Counted from the stretch's first letter, positions 8,633 to 17,263 are shown. The stretch is DNA of 64,000 nucleotides from Microbacterium terricola (GCF_027943945.1 NZ_AP027141.1:2790001-2854000), one strand, 5' to 3'. Translations and numbers: made by a program. Notes: generated from the letters alone by a model not told the origin.

Positions 8633-9934
8633 TCAGAGTCCGTCCGCGACCTGGCGGATTAGGGAGTGCTGGCGCCGCACCTGTTCGATGGAACGCCACG
8701 GAATTCGATCTCCCTCGTACTCGCTGGAGAGATAGCCGGTGTAGCCGGCGTCCCTCATCGCTCGCAGCACGGGCTCCCACGGGATCTGCTGGTCGTCGAG
8801 GTTCTCGTCGATGTCGTGGAACTTCGCCTGCACGAAGACCACGTGCTCGGCGACGTCGGCGAAGTCGGCCGGATCGACACCGATGCCGTCGAGGAACGCG
8901 GGTCGCCGACCGGGCAGCTCACCTGGCTTCAGCGGAATGGGACGATCCTGGAAGATGCCCGTGTCGATCAGCAGCCCGAAGTGCTTGGTTCCGGTGCGCT
9001 TGATGAATTCGACGTACTCCTCGACGACGGCGTGCTTGATCGGCGTCGGCGCGTGGATCTCCGGGCAGATGATCACGTCGAGCTCCTCGGCGAGCGGCAG
9101 ACTCTGCTCGACGACCTCGGTCCAGATCGGGTGCGGCACCAGGTCACCGGTGATGACGCCGATCTTGGGTCGGACAAAGCGGAAGCCGAGCCGTTTCGCG
9201 AGGCGAAGGTCGCGCTGGAGGGCCGCAGCCCCCTCGGCGACCGTCATGTCGCGGCCCTTCGGGCCGCTGGAGTGCAGGCGGGTGTCGATCCACGAGCCGT
9301 AGGTGGTGGGCTCGAGTCCGTACTTCTCCAACATGCGGAACCAGTCGTCCACCCACTCCTGCGAGGGATGCGGGTAGTTCGGAATGTGACCTTCGCCGAG
9401 GATCTCGACACCTGTCGCGCCGATGTCGGCGATTCCGGCGAGAGCGGTCTCGAGGTCGAGCACGGTGCCGTAGTCACCCATGAAGCTGTACAGCGACACA
9501 CCGTACTTGAACGGCGCACCCGCTGCCTCCGGCGACAGGGTCACGTGCTTGGTCACGTGATAGGTGGACGGCTGGTGTTCGACGGGTATGTACGACATGC
9601 GCAGCCGCAGCTCGATCGTCACTTCATGCACCCCGTCCGGCAGCCCGCCCTCCAGCGGCACCGTGACGATCGCCGCTTCCTCGAGCGGCCAGCGCACGTC
9701 CTCGCTCTCCCACAGTTCGGCGAGAGTGTAAGTGGTTCCGGCGAAGGTCCACAGGGGCACGTCGGCCGCGACATCGACGAAGTCGCCGACTTTCACGGCG
9801 ATGCCGTCGATGAGCGATGCGGTCATCCCGCGGTAGGAGGGCATCCGGACGCGAATCTGGAAGCCGGTGATCCGGCCGCCCTCACTCACATTGCGGAACC
9901 CGACGGACTGGATGAGGTCTCTTTCGAGAAGCAT
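8633..9934 (-). CDS. Fused C-glycoside deglycosidase-like protein 2 (DUF6379 beta domain plus TIM-barrel alpha domain)
   Basis: Protein of 433 aa. Residues 1-135 are a clear DUF6379-type beta domain (start MLLERDLIQSVGFRNV, then GFQIRVRMPSYRG). Residues 140-433 are the TIM barrel with E292 (PEIHAP), D324 (LLIDTG), E405 (SSEYEG) and Q369 where protein 1 has H420 (FVQAKFHDID versus HVHAKFYDID). The two fused proteins share architecture and C-terminal motifs but are well diverged, so they are probably paralogues with different substrates or partners. The start at MLLERD matches the family N-terminus; the longer frame adds 28 unrelated residues. First gene of its operon, with the shared element 82 nt upstream. 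Confidence 0.78.
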   Translation of the reverse strand: MLLERDLIQSVGFRNVSEGGRITGFQIRVRMPSYRGMTASLIDGIAVKVGDFVDVAADVPLWTFAGTTYTLAELWESEDVRWPLEEAAIVTVPLEGGLPDGVHEVTIELRLRMSYIPVEHQPSTYHVTKHVTLSPEAAGAPFKYGVSLYSFMGDYGTVLDLETALAGIADIGATGVEILGEGHIPNYPHPSQEWVDDWFRMLEKYGLEPTTYGSWIDTRLHSSGPKGRDMTVAEGAAALQRDLRLAKRLGFRFVRPKIGVITGDLVPHPIWTEVVEQSLPLAEELDVIICPEIHAPTPIKHAVVEEYVEFIKRTGTKHFGLLIDTGIFQDRPIPLKPGELPGRRPAFLDGIGVDPADFADVAEHVVFVQAKFHDIDENLDDQQIPWEPVLRAMRDAGYTGYLSSEYEGDRIPWRSIEQVRRQHSLIRQVADGL

Positions 9935-10015
9935 CGATGCTCGCTCTCTGATCGAATCCCACCGACTCGTCTGGAAGGGATCGATGCCGACACTAGCAGG
10001 ATTAGGCTCGATTCC

Positions 10016-10045
10016 CACATAAGTAGGACGGATGCGCGCATAAGG
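10016..10045 (-). promoter_or_regulatory. Shared upstream element, copy 2 (deglycosidase operon)
   Basis: On the minus strand: CTTATGCGCGCATCC, a short spacer, then CTACTTATGTG. The two CTTATG hexamers are 21 nt apart. It matches the element at 6043-6073 in the outer blocks and the ATCC core, with one gap, in the same orientation and at nearly the same distance from its gene (82 versus 86 nt). This argues for one regulator controlling both operons. Confidence 0.65.
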
Positions 10046-10113
10046 ATGCCGGCGCGGGCAAGGCCGATCTGGGCGCCGTAGCCGAGTCGATCAGAAGCTC
10101 CTGGATGAAGACG

Positions 10114-10140
10114 AAAACCCCCGGATATCCAGGGGTTTTT
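10114..10140 (-). terminator. Intrinsic terminator after tRNA-Ser(GCU)
   Basis: AAAACCCC and GGGGTTTT arms flank a short CGGATATCCA loop. A-runs and U-runs on both sides make it work in either direction. It lies 5 nt past the 3' end of the tRNA-Ser gene and insulates it from the deglycosidase operon further along the same strand. Confidence 0.85.
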
Positions 10141-10144
10141 CTGC

Positions 10145-10232
10145 GGAGACGGAGGGATTTGAACCCTCGGTCCCCATAAGGGGACTCCACCTTAGCAGGG
10201 TGGTGCACTAGGCCGAACTATGCGACGTCTCC
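10145..10232 (-). tRNA. tRNA-Ser, anticodon GCU
   Basis: The 88-nt minus-strand sequence folds as a class II tRNA. It has acceptor GGAGACG pairing with CGTCTCC, anticodon stem CCACC/GGTGG with loop CTGCTAA (anticodon GCU, reads AGC/AGU), a long variable arm GTCCCC/GGGGAC and T-arm GAGGGTTCAAATCCCTC. CCA is not encoded. The 3' end borders the putative C-glycoside locus. Confidence 0.95.
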
Positions 10233-10308
10233 AGGCATCCGAGCACCGAGGCGAACGGACGCGCCCAGCAATCATAACCGCTGCGGGGCCTCCAGACGAA
10301 CCGGGCGC

Positions 10309-11601
10309 CTACCCCTCAGGCTTCGTGCAGGTGACATCGGCAGCCGTACTGCCGGTGACCTGCGACGGAAGGGCGACCGCCTCGTCAGGCTCCTCGGTGG
10401 CGGACGGCGAAGGCGAGCTCGACTTGCCGGGAGTCGCGGTCGGGCTGGCCGAGGGCTTGGTCGCCTCACCCGTCACCTCGACACCGAAACCACCGCTCGC
10501 CTCGCCCGTGAGCTCGAGAGCCTTGTTGTCGCGCAGCGCCTGGAACAGCACGTCGGCGGGCTCCGTGAGGGGCAGCACGCCGCTCTCGCCGTTGACCGAC
10601 CCGTACGCGGTCGGGTACTGCACGAAGACGATGTCGGAGTAGTCGACGTCCTTCACGGCCATCGCGATCTGCACCATCAGGGTCGGGTTCGTCAGCGACT
10701 GGCTGAGGACCAGCTGCTTGTTCTCGACCTGTGCCATCGCGGTGGTCGCCAGGTTGAACAGCACCGACGGGTTCGCGAGCACCGACTCGGACTGCAGCTT
10801 GCGCACCATCGAGCCCATGAACTGCTGCTGGTTGGAGATGCGGCCGAGGTCGGAACCGTCGCCGATGCCGTGGCGGATGCGCAGGAACTGCAGCGCCTCC
10901 TCGCCCTGGAGGGTGTGGTTGCCCGCCTTCAGGTGCAGGCCGGTGTGCTTGTCGTTGATGTCGCCCTCGACGCAGACGTCGACGCCGCCGATCGCGTCGG
11001 ACATGTTGATGACGCCGGTCCACCGGATCGCGCCGGCGAACTGGATGTCCTCGCCGGTCAGCGCCTCGACGGTGAGCACGGTGCAGGCGAGCCCGCCGTA
11101 GCCGTACGACGAGTTGATCTTCTGCGCGCTCATCGCCGAGTAGTTGCCGGTGCCGTCGGCGTAGGGGCACGACGGGATCGGCACGAACATGTCGCGCGGG
11201 AACGAGACGACCGTGACGCGACGCGGGTTGTCGCTGATGTGCACGAGCATGGTGACGTCGTTGCGCTCGCCGCCGGCGTCGTGCGCGCAGCGCGGGAAGA
11301 GCTTGACGTCCTGGCCCTCGCACGAGTCGGTGCCCACGAGCAGCAGGTTCACGCCGCCCTCGATGGCGCCGATCGACGGCGGGATCTCTTCGTCATCGCC
11401 CAGCGACACAGCGTTCGCGCCGATCGCCTGCGCGGTGTTGAGCACGGCGAAGCCGGTGATTCCGAGGACCGAGACGAGCACGACGGCCAGGCCGACCGCG
11501 ACGATGGTGAGCATCTGGGCGAACGCGTTCGGCGACGTCAGCACGCCGTGCCGCGCCACCGTCTGGCGACGCGCACCCTTCACATCGTTCTGCTTGCTCA
11601 C
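10309..11601 (-). CDS. LytR-CpsA-Psr (LCP) family cell-wall polymer ligase
   Basis: Protein of 430 aa. A short cytoplasmic start is followed by one membrane segment (residues 28-54) and the extracellular LCP domain from about residue 75 (LLLVGTDS). Conserved arginine-containing motifs are visible: VVSFPRDMFVP, then FLRIRHGIGDGSDLGRISNQQQF. The C-terminal 50 residues are rich in Ser, Pro and Ala and look unstructured. LCP enzymes transfer undecaprenyl-linked glycopolymers to peptidoglycan outside the cell. The GTG at 11601 is chosen for its AGAGGA site 5 nt upstream. It lies between the two tRNA-Ser genes. Confidence 0.9.
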   Translation of the reverse strand: MSKQNDVKGARRQTVARHGVLTSPNAFAQMLTIVAVGLAVVLVSVLGITGFAVLNTAQAIGANAVSLGDDEEIPPSIGAIEGGVNLLLVGTDSCEGQDVKLFPRCAHDAGGERNDVTMLVHISDNPRRVTVVSFPRDMFVPIPSCPYADGTGNYSAMSAQKINSSYGYGGLACTVLTVEALTGEDIQFAGAIRWTGVINMSDAIGGVDVCVEGDINDKHTGLHLKAGNHTLQGEEALQFLRIRHGIGDGSDLGRISNQQQFMGSMVRKLQSESVLANPSVLFNLATTAMAQVENKQLVLSQSLTNPTLMVQIAMAVKDVDYSDIVFVQYPTAYGSVNGESGVLPLTEPADVLFQALRDNKALELTGEASGGFGVEVTGEATKPSASPTATPGKSSSPSPSATEEPDEAVALPSQVTGSTAADVTCTKPEG

Positions 11602-11657
11602 TCGAGTCCTCTCGGGCTGGGGGAACTCCACGCCGGGAACACAGTCCCCATGCTTGC

Positions 11658-11741
11658 GGAGGGTGTGGGATTCGAACCCACGGGACATTGCTGCCCACTG
11701 GTTTTCAAGACCAGGTCCATCGGCCGCTCGGACAACCCTCC
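11658..11741 (-). tRNA. tRNA-Ser, anticodon UGA
   Basis: The 84-nt minus-strand sequence is a class II tRNA. Acceptor GGAGGGT pairs with ACCCTCC, the anticodon stem CTGGT/ACCAG surrounds loop CTTGAAA (anticodon UGA, reads UCN codons), then a variable arm and T-arm GTGGGTTCGAATCCCAC. CCA is not encoded. Confidence 0.95.
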
Positions 11742-11850
11742 CGACCGGGGATCGGGATCCCCTGTCGAACAGGCGTCGAGTCTAGCCGACAGCGCCGTAG
11801 GACATTTTCGCAGGTAGGCCTGTGGAACCTCTGAAAGACGGATGCCGTCC

Positions 11851-12759
11851 CTACAGCGATTTCAGGACGGCGGCGACGCCGCCCGCATCCACCGACGTCG
11901 TGGTCTCGGTCGCAGCATCCCGCACTTCCTGCGGACCCTGCGCCATCGCGACCGCGCGCCCGCCGTTGCGGCGCGCCCACGCGAACATGCCGACGTCGTT
12001 GCGTCCGTCGCCGATGACGAGCACGTGCGCCGGGTCGACGCCGAGGTTCGTGCGCACCCGCTCGAGTGCGGTGGACTTGTCGACCCCGTGCGGGGCGATG
12101 TCGAGCCACGCGCTCCACCCCACGGCGTACGAGACCTGGTGGAGGCCGATGCGCGAGACCAGCTCGGTGAAGTCCTGTGCGGTGTCGCCGGGCGAGACGA
12201 CCACGACGCGGCACACCGGCTGCGCCGACAGCTCCTCGAACGGCACTCGCGTCGCCTGCGTCAGGTTCCAGTCGTCCATGAACTCGGTGTACAGGCGCCT
12301 GCCGTCGGCGAGCTCGACGAGATAGCGCGCATCTGGCAGGTGCTGCTTGAGCAGCGTCAGCACCTCGGACGCGTCGAACGTCTCCACGTGGAACCGCTCG
12401 TAGTGCACCTCGTCGGCGTCGACGCGCTTCATGATGACCGCCCCGTTGGAGCAGACGACGTACTCCGGCGCGATGTTCAGCACGCGGACGGTGCCGCGCG
12501 TGCCCTCCCAGCTGCGGCCCGTGGCGAGCATCACCTCGTGGCCGGCGCGGTGCGCGTGGGCGACCGCATCCACCACTCCCGGGCTCAGCGACTCGTCCTC
12601 GAGGAGGATCGTCCCGTCGATGTCGAGCGCGATGAGCAGACGCTCGGTGGCGACGTCGGGGTTCTCGGTGTCTTCGGCGATCTCCTCGACGATCTTGGCG
12701 GCCTTGGTCGGTTTGACGACCCGGATGCTGCCGGTCGGCGGGAGATGCGCCTCGCTCAC
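11851..12759 (-). CDS. Cof-type HAD-superfamily sugar-phosphate phosphatase
   Basis: Protein of 302 aa. A 40-residue lead precedes motif I DIDGT (46-50, nucleophile D46). Motif II is in MLATGRSW and the C-terminal [12 protein letters not shown] carries the acidic motif IV of Cof-type HAD phosphatases. These hydrolyse sugar phosphates or flavin mononucleotide in the cytoplasm. Its GTG start overlaps the serS stop (GTGA), so it is co-transcribed with serS. The unusual lead ([20 protein letters not shown]) may be a regulatory tail or show that a later start is used. Confidence 0.87.
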   Translation of the reverse strand: MSEAHLPPTGSIRVVKPTKAAKIVEEIAEDTENPDVATERLLIALDIDGTILLEDESLSPGVVDAVAHAHRAGHEVMLATGRSWEGTRGTVRVLNIAPEYVVCSNGAVIMKRVDADEVHYERFHVETFDASEVLTLLKQHLPDARYLVELADGRRLYTEFMDDWNLTQATRVPFEELSAQPVCRVVVVSPGDTAQDFTELVSRIGLHQVSYAVGWSAWLDIAPHGVDKSTALERVRTNLGVDPAHVLVIGDGRNDVGMFAWARRNGGRAVAMAQGPQEVRDAATETTTSVDAGGVAAVLKSL

Positions 12760-14024
12760 GCGATGGGCTCCATGACCTCGAGGCCGCCCAGGTAGGGGCG
12801 CAGCACCTCGGGCACGGTGACCGATCCGTCGGCGCGCTGATGCGTCTCGAGGAGCGCGACGATCCAGCGGGTGGTGGCGAGGGTGCCGTTCAGCGTCGCG
12901 ACCGGCTGCGTCTTGCCGCCGTCCTCGGGACGGTGGCGGATCTCGAGCCGGCGCGCCTGGTAGGTGGTGCAGTTCGAGGTCGACGTCAGCTCGCGGTAGG
13001 CGCCCTGCGTCGGCACCCAGGCCTCGACGTCGTACTTGCGCGCGGCGCTCGAGCCGAGGTCGCCGGCGGCGACGTCGATGACGCGGTAGCTGAGACCGAG
13101 GTCCTGCAGCATCCCCTCCTGCATCTCGACGAGGCGGAGGTGCTCGGCCTCGGCGTCTTCCGGGGTCGTGTAGACGAACATCTCGAGCTTGTTGAACTGG
13201 TGCAGGCGGATGATGCCGCGGGTGTCCTTGCCGCCGGAGCCCGCCTCGCGGCGGTAGCAGGTCGACCAGCCGGCGTAGCGCTTCGCGCCCTGCGACAGGT
13301 CGAGGATCTCGTCCATGTGGTAGCCGGCCAGCGGCACCTCGCTGGTGCCCACGAGGTAGAGATCGTCGGCCTCGAGCCGGTAGACCTCGTCGGCGTGCTG
13401 ACCCAGGAATCCGGTGCCGCGCATGACCTCGGCGCGCACCAGCGTCGGCGGGATGATCGGGATGAACCCGGCGGCGAGCGCACGCTCCAGCCCCAGGTTC
13501 ATCAGGGCGAACTCGAGCCGCGCGCCGATGCCCGTGAGGAAGGTGAACCGAGCGCCGGAGACCTTCGCGCCGCGCTCCATGTCGATCGCGCCGAGCTTCT
13601 CGCCGAGGGCGAGGTGGTCGAGCGGCTCGAAGTCGAAGGCGGGGATCTCACCGTGCGTGCGGAGGGTGATGAAGTCGTCTTCGCCGCCGGCGGGGACGCC
13701 ATCGATGACGATGTTCTCGACCTGGGCGAAGGCGGCGGATGCTGCCTCCTCCGCGGCGGTGACCGCGTGCTGCGCCTGCTTGACCTGCTCGGAGAGCTGC
13801 TTGGCCTCGGCGACGAGCGCGGCCTTCTCCTCCTTGGGAGCCTGCGCGACCTTCTTCCCGTGCGCGTTCTGGGCGGCGCGGAGCTCTTCGAAGGCGGTGA
13901 TCGCCTGGCGGCGTGCGGTGTCGGCGGCGAGGGCGGCGTCGACCGTGTCGGGCGAGCTCCCGCGGGCCTCCTGCGAGCGCTTGACCAGGTCAGGATTGTC
14001 GCGGAGAAGAACGGGATCGATCAC
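12756..14024 (-). CDS. serS: Seryl-tRNA synthetase
   Basis: Protein of 422 aa, standard bacterial length. The N-terminal coiled-coil arm spans about 30-110 (rich in Lys, Glu and Ala). The class II catalytic core follows with motif 2 ([16 protein letters not shown]) and motif 3 ([16 protein letters not shown]). It charges tRNA-Ser with serine. The start is a GTG giving [12 protein letters not shown], matching the family N-terminus; the longer frame upstream is a shadow. Both a GCU and a UGA tRNA-Ser gene lie within 3 kb downstream on the same strand. Confidence 0.98.
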   Translation of the reverse strand: MIDPVLLRDNPDLVKRSQEARGSSPDTVDAALAADTARRQAITAFEELRAAQNAHGKKVAQAPKEEKAALVAEAKQLSEQVKQAQHAVTAAEEAASAAFAQVENIVIDGVPAGGEDDFITLRTHGEIPAFDFEPLDHLALGEKLGAIDMERGAKVSGARFTFLTGIGARLEFALMNLGLERALAAGFIPIIPPTLVRAEVMRGTGFLGQHADEVYRLEADDLYLVGTSEVPLAGYHMDEILDLSQGAKRYAGWSTCYRREAGSGGKDTRGIIRLHQFNKLEMFVYTTPEDAEAEHLRLVEMQEGMLQDLGLSYRVIDVAAGDLGSSAARKYDVEAWVPTQGAYRELTSTSNCTTYQARRLEIRHRPEDGGKTQPVATLNGTLATTRWIVALLETHQRADGSVTVPEVLRPYLGGLEVMEPIA

Positions 14025-14071
14025 GAGATCGAGTCTAGCCGCGGGCCGTCGGTCAGCCGGTGACCTGCCGG

Positions 14072-14803
14072 TCAGCCGGTGTAGGTCGACACCAGCGCCG
14101 CCCGATCGGTGAAGTAGCGGGCGTACACCGCCTCGAGTTCGGGGGCGAGGCCGCTTGACGGCATCACCTGCGAGCCGAGGTAGGCGAACAGCTCGGTGTC
14201 GAGCGAGGCGTCGTGGGCGCCGACCGACCCGCTGATCTGCTCGAGTATGGGATCCGTCGGCGGGATGTCGGCATAGGCCGTGTGCAGCAGGGCGTCGATC
14301 TGGCCGGCCTCCCCCGCGTCGAGCTCGTCGTACGCCGCGTGCAGCAGCTCGTGCGCCAGCGTCGTGACCAGCGATCCCACCAGGCTCGGGTCGTACTCGT
14401 CGGCGATGAGGATGAAGCCCAGCGAGCTGTAGCACCCGGTGACCATCAGATCGGGGTCGTCGTCCTCGCTCTTGCCGCACATCTCCTCGACCTCGGCGGG
14501 CGGGGCGAGCTGTGGCCGGGATGCGTAGAGCAGCTGCCGCCCCTCGTCGGTGAGATAGGCCTGATCGGCGAGTTCGACGATCTCCGGCGCCGGCTCGGGG
14601 ACGCCGCCGAACACACGCTGCGCCGACGCGGCGACGCGTTCTGGCCCGGCGATCGTCACCGCGGTGAACAGTCCAGCCGACACCACGGCCAGCACGACTC
14701 CCGCCACCACGCCGTGCGGCATCCGCCGCCGGGGCGGGCGCGCGCCGGACGAGGCGTACCCGCCGGACGCGGGACGCACGGGCCCCGACTCGAAGAACGT
14801 CAC
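14072..14803 (-). CDS. Membrane-anchored protein with HELLH metalloprotease-like motif
   Basis: Protein of 243 aa. Residues 1-28 are basic and polar, 29-51 form one membrane segment, and the rest is probably extracellular. An HExxH motif is present (H151-E-L-L-H155) with [11 protein letters not shown] context, as in zinc metallopeptidases; C109 and C124 flank a short acidic loop and could form a disulfide. I do not recognise the family with certainty; annotations of this type read 'hypothetical' or 'putative metallopeptidase'. GTG start; 47 nt upstream of serS on the same strand, so possibly in its operon. Confidence 0.7.
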   Translation of the reverse strand: MTFFESGPVRPASGGYASSGARPPRRRMPHGVVAGVVLAVVSAGLFTAVTIAGPERVAASAQRVFGGVPEPAPEIVELADQAYLTDEGRQLLYASRPQLAPPAEVEEMCGKSEDDDPDLMVTGCYSSLGFILIADEYDPSLVGSLVTTLAHELLHAAYDELDAGEAGQIDALLHTAYADIPPTDPILEQISGSVGAHDASLDTELFAYLGSQVMPSSGLAPELEAVYARYFTDRAALVSTYTG

Positions 14804-14878
14804 GCCCGCACGATATCGGACATCACCGCATCCGATCGCAGACGGCCGCGCGGCCCGCCCCACCCCTAATGTGTAGAC

Positions 14879-15994
14879 ATGACGGCCGCAACGGACAGCA
14901 CGCCCGCCGGCGATGAGACGGCAGGCGAGTCGCCCGCCGGCACCACCGCGTCCGACGAGGCGCGCCGCGTGACGCCGGCGGGCGAGGCTGCCCCGATCGA
15001 TGCAGCATCCTCTTCCCGTAAACGGGCCGCGCTCGTGTACAACCCGATCAAGGTGACCGCCGAGAAGCTGCGCGCGCAGGTGAGCGAGGCGGCAGCGGCC
15101 GCCGGCTGGGCCGAGCCGCTGTTCTACGAGACAACGGTCGACGACCTCGGCGACGGGGCGACCAGGGCGGCCCTCGCCGAAGAGGTCGACGCCGTGCTCG
15201 TCGCCGGCGGCGACGGCACCGTGCGTGCGGTCTCGGAGGCGATGAGCGAGTCGGGCGTCCCCCTCACGATCGTGCCGAGCGGCACAGGCAACCTTCTGGC
15301 GCGCAACCTGCGACTGCCGCTGGTCGACCCCGCATCGATGATCGCGGCGACCTTCGACGGCGACATCCATCCGATCGACATCGGTTTCGCGACCCTCACC
15401 CGCGCCGACGGCACGAAGAACGACCACGCGTTCGTCGTGATGGGCGGGATGGGGCTGGACGCCGCCATGATCGCGAACACCAACCCCCAGCTGAAGAAGT
15501 CGGTCGGCTGGGTGGCCTACGTCGACGGCGCGGCCCGCTCGCTGGCCAATGCCAAGCCGTTCCGCGTGATGTACCAGCTGCCGGGTCACCGCCTGCACTC
15601 GGCCCGCGTGCAGAGCGTGCTGTTCGCCAACTGCGGGTCGCTGCCGGCGGGGCTCGAGCTGATCCCCGAGGCCTCCGTGGCCGACGGGGCCCTGGACATC
15701 GTGATCATCCAGCCGAAGGGCGCCTTCGGGTGGATCTTCGTGTGGCGCCGTGTCGCGTGGGACAACTCGGTCCTGCGGCGGTTCCGCGCCGGGCGCCGGG
15801 TGCTGGCGCTGCGCACCAAGGACAACGCCATGCGCTACTCCCGGGGCACCGGCATCGATCTCGCCGCGACCGAGCCGCGGCCCGTGCAGCTCGACGGCGA
15901 CGAATTCGGCGAGGCCCGCGAGGTGACCACGCGGGTGGTCGCGGGCGGCCTGCTGCTCGCGATGCCCTCCGGCCACGACGTCTCGCGGCTGTAG
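14879..15994 (+). CDS. Diacylglycerol/sphingosine kinase-family lipid kinase
   Basis: Protein of 371 aa. A 48-residue Thr/Ala/Glu-rich lead precedes the DAGK catalytic domain, which starts ALVYNP (51-56) and carries the nucleotide-binding GGDGT (110-114) and PSGTGNLLARNL. The family phosphorylates diacylglycerol or related lipids at the membrane. A TAATGT -10-like hexamer lies only 7 nt before the ATG, so the mRNA may be leaderless. The first copy of the 62-bp palindrome follows its stop. Confidence 0.9.
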   Translation: MTAATDSTPAGDETAGESPAGTTASDEARRVTPAGEAAPIDAASSSRKRAALVYNPIKVTAEKLRAQVSEAAAAAGWAEPLFYETTVDDLGDGATRAALAEEVDAVLVAGGDGTVRAVSEAMSESGVPLTIVPSGTGNLLARNLRLPLVDPASMIAATFDGDIHPIDIGFATLTRADGTKNDHAFVVMGGMGLDAAMIANTNPQLKKSVGWVAYVDGAARSLANAKPFRVMYQLPGHRLHSARVQSVLFANCGSLPAGLELIPEASVADGALDIVIIQPKGAFGWIFVWRRVAWDNSVLRRFRAGRRVLALRTKDNAMRYSRGTGIDLAATEPRPVQLDGDEFGEAREVTTRVVAGGLLLAMPSGHDVSRL

Positions 15995-16062
15995 GTCGAG
16001 GCGCTCCGCGCCGCGCGCCCCGACGGCTGGGGCCCGGGTCTCGGGGGCCCGGCACTCCAACG

Positions 16063-16124
16063 CGTTTACGGACGGGACACGCCGCTTGAACGCGGGTCGA
16101 CGCGGCGTGTCCCGTCCGTAAACG
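16063..16124. repeat. 62-bp palindrome family A, copy 1
   Basis: Perfect 23-bp inverted arms (16063-16085 and 16102-16124) contain TTTACGGACGGGACACGCC, with a 16-nt loop. It lies 68 nt after the lipid-kinase stop. Other copies are at 17264, 19327, 40516 and 63756. The loop differs in every copy while the arms are kept, which suggests selection on the folded structure. Confidence 0.95.
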
Positions 16125-16225
16125 GTCAGGGGGCGCGCTCCTCAACAGGACCGGCGCTGCGCGAGTAGTCGACGGATCGAGGATGCCGCGGCCCGCCCGC
16201 AACGCGGGCGGAACACCGTGGAGCC

Positions 16226-17248
16226 ATGCACCGGGTTCCACCACTCCCGCCCGAGCTCCTCGGAAGACCGTTCGCCCTGCGAGAGGCGGACGCACTCGGC
16301 GTACCCCGCTCGCGCCTGCGGCGGAGCGACGTCACGGTCCCGCTCCGCGGCGTACGTGTCATGCGCACGGCGCTGACCGACAGCATCCTGGCCTCGGAGG
16401 GACCCGATGAGGTACCCGCCGGCGCGGCCGCCGGGCTGCAACCGATCCGCGACCTCGCCGAGCAGGGCGTCGAGCCCTGGCTGCTGCTGCGCCAGCAGGT
16501 CATCCAGCGCGCACGATACGAGCAGGCGCGCCTTGCGGTCGGAGCGGCGTTCAGCCACACGACGGCCGCCGCCGTCCACGGCTTCCCGTTGCGCGCAAGA
16601 CATCTGCGGATGTCCGAGCTCCACATCACCACATACTCCGATGCGGCGAGGCGCCGCCACCGGGGTGTCACGGTGCACCCGCTCCCTCGCGACGAGCGCC
16701 GCGTCATGGTGGATGGGTTGCTCGTCACCCATCCGATCGACACCTGGTGCGCGCTCTCAGCGATGTTGAGCCTCGACGAACTCGTCGAGATCGGGGATCA
16801 TCTGGTGCGGCGCCAGCATCCGGTCGCGTCCCTTGATCAACTGCGTGAAGCGGTCCGCCGCTACGCGGGCAGACACGGCGCGAAGGTGCTCCGGATGGCG
16901 GTCGACCTCGTCAGAGAGCGGACAGACTCGAGCAGGGAGACGAGCCTGCGACTCGACCTCGTGCGCGCCGGGCTGCCCGAGCCCGCGATCAACGTCTCGG
17001 TACGCGATCAGCAGGGTCGACACATCAAGCTGGGCGACATGGTCTACGAACAGCAGCGCGTGCTGGTGGAGTACGACGGCGAGCAGCACCGCACGAGTTC
17101 GCACCAGTACCACAAGGACGCCCGCGACCTCGAGCGGGCCATAAGCGCAGGATGGCTGGTGATCCGAGTCCGACGTCATGACCGAGACCCGCGCGAGGTG
17201 GCCGCCCGGGTTCGCGCGGCGCTCCGCTCGCGCGGCGCCCGCGTGTGA
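16226..17248 (+). CDS. DUF559 / AbiEi-like protein with Vsr-type endonuclease fold
   Basis: Protein of 340 aa. The N-terminal part resembles the AbiEi-like winged-helix and antitoxin-like region common in actinobacteria (LRRSDVTVPLRGVRV, then SHTTAAAVHGFPL). The C-terminal 90 residues show the DUF559/Vsr nuclease pattern: LVEYDGEQHR, with the acidic residue and histidine, then DLERAISAGWLVIRVR. The exact role of these very common actinobacterial proteins is unknown. No toxin partner is adjacent. The gene is bracketed by two copies of the 62-bp palindrome. The start could be a little later; no clear ribosome site is seen. Confidence 0.75.
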   Translation: MHRVPPLPPELLGRPFALREADALGVPRSRLRRSDVTVPLRGVRVMRTALTDSILASEGPDEVPAGAAAGLQPIRDLAEQGVEPWLLLRQQVIQRARYEQARLAVGAAFSHTTAAAVHGFPLRARHLRMSELHITTYSDAARRRHRGVTVHPLPRDERRVMVDGLLVTHPIDTWCALSAMLSLDELVEIGDHLVRRQHPVASLDQLREAVRRYAGRHGAKVLRMAVDLVRERTDSSRETSLRLDLVRAGLPEPAINVSVRDQQGRHIKLGDMVYEQQRVLVEYDGEQHRTSSHQYHKDARDLERAISAGWLVIRVRRHDRDPREVAARVRAALRSRGARV

Positions 17249-17263
17249 CCGCCGCCCCCCCAC

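Noticed and set aside
14804..16060. Upstream extension of the HELLH protein frame opposite the lipid-kinase gene
   Set aside because: The extension mirrors the kinase gene and carries no domain; the GTG at 14803 starts the plausible protein.
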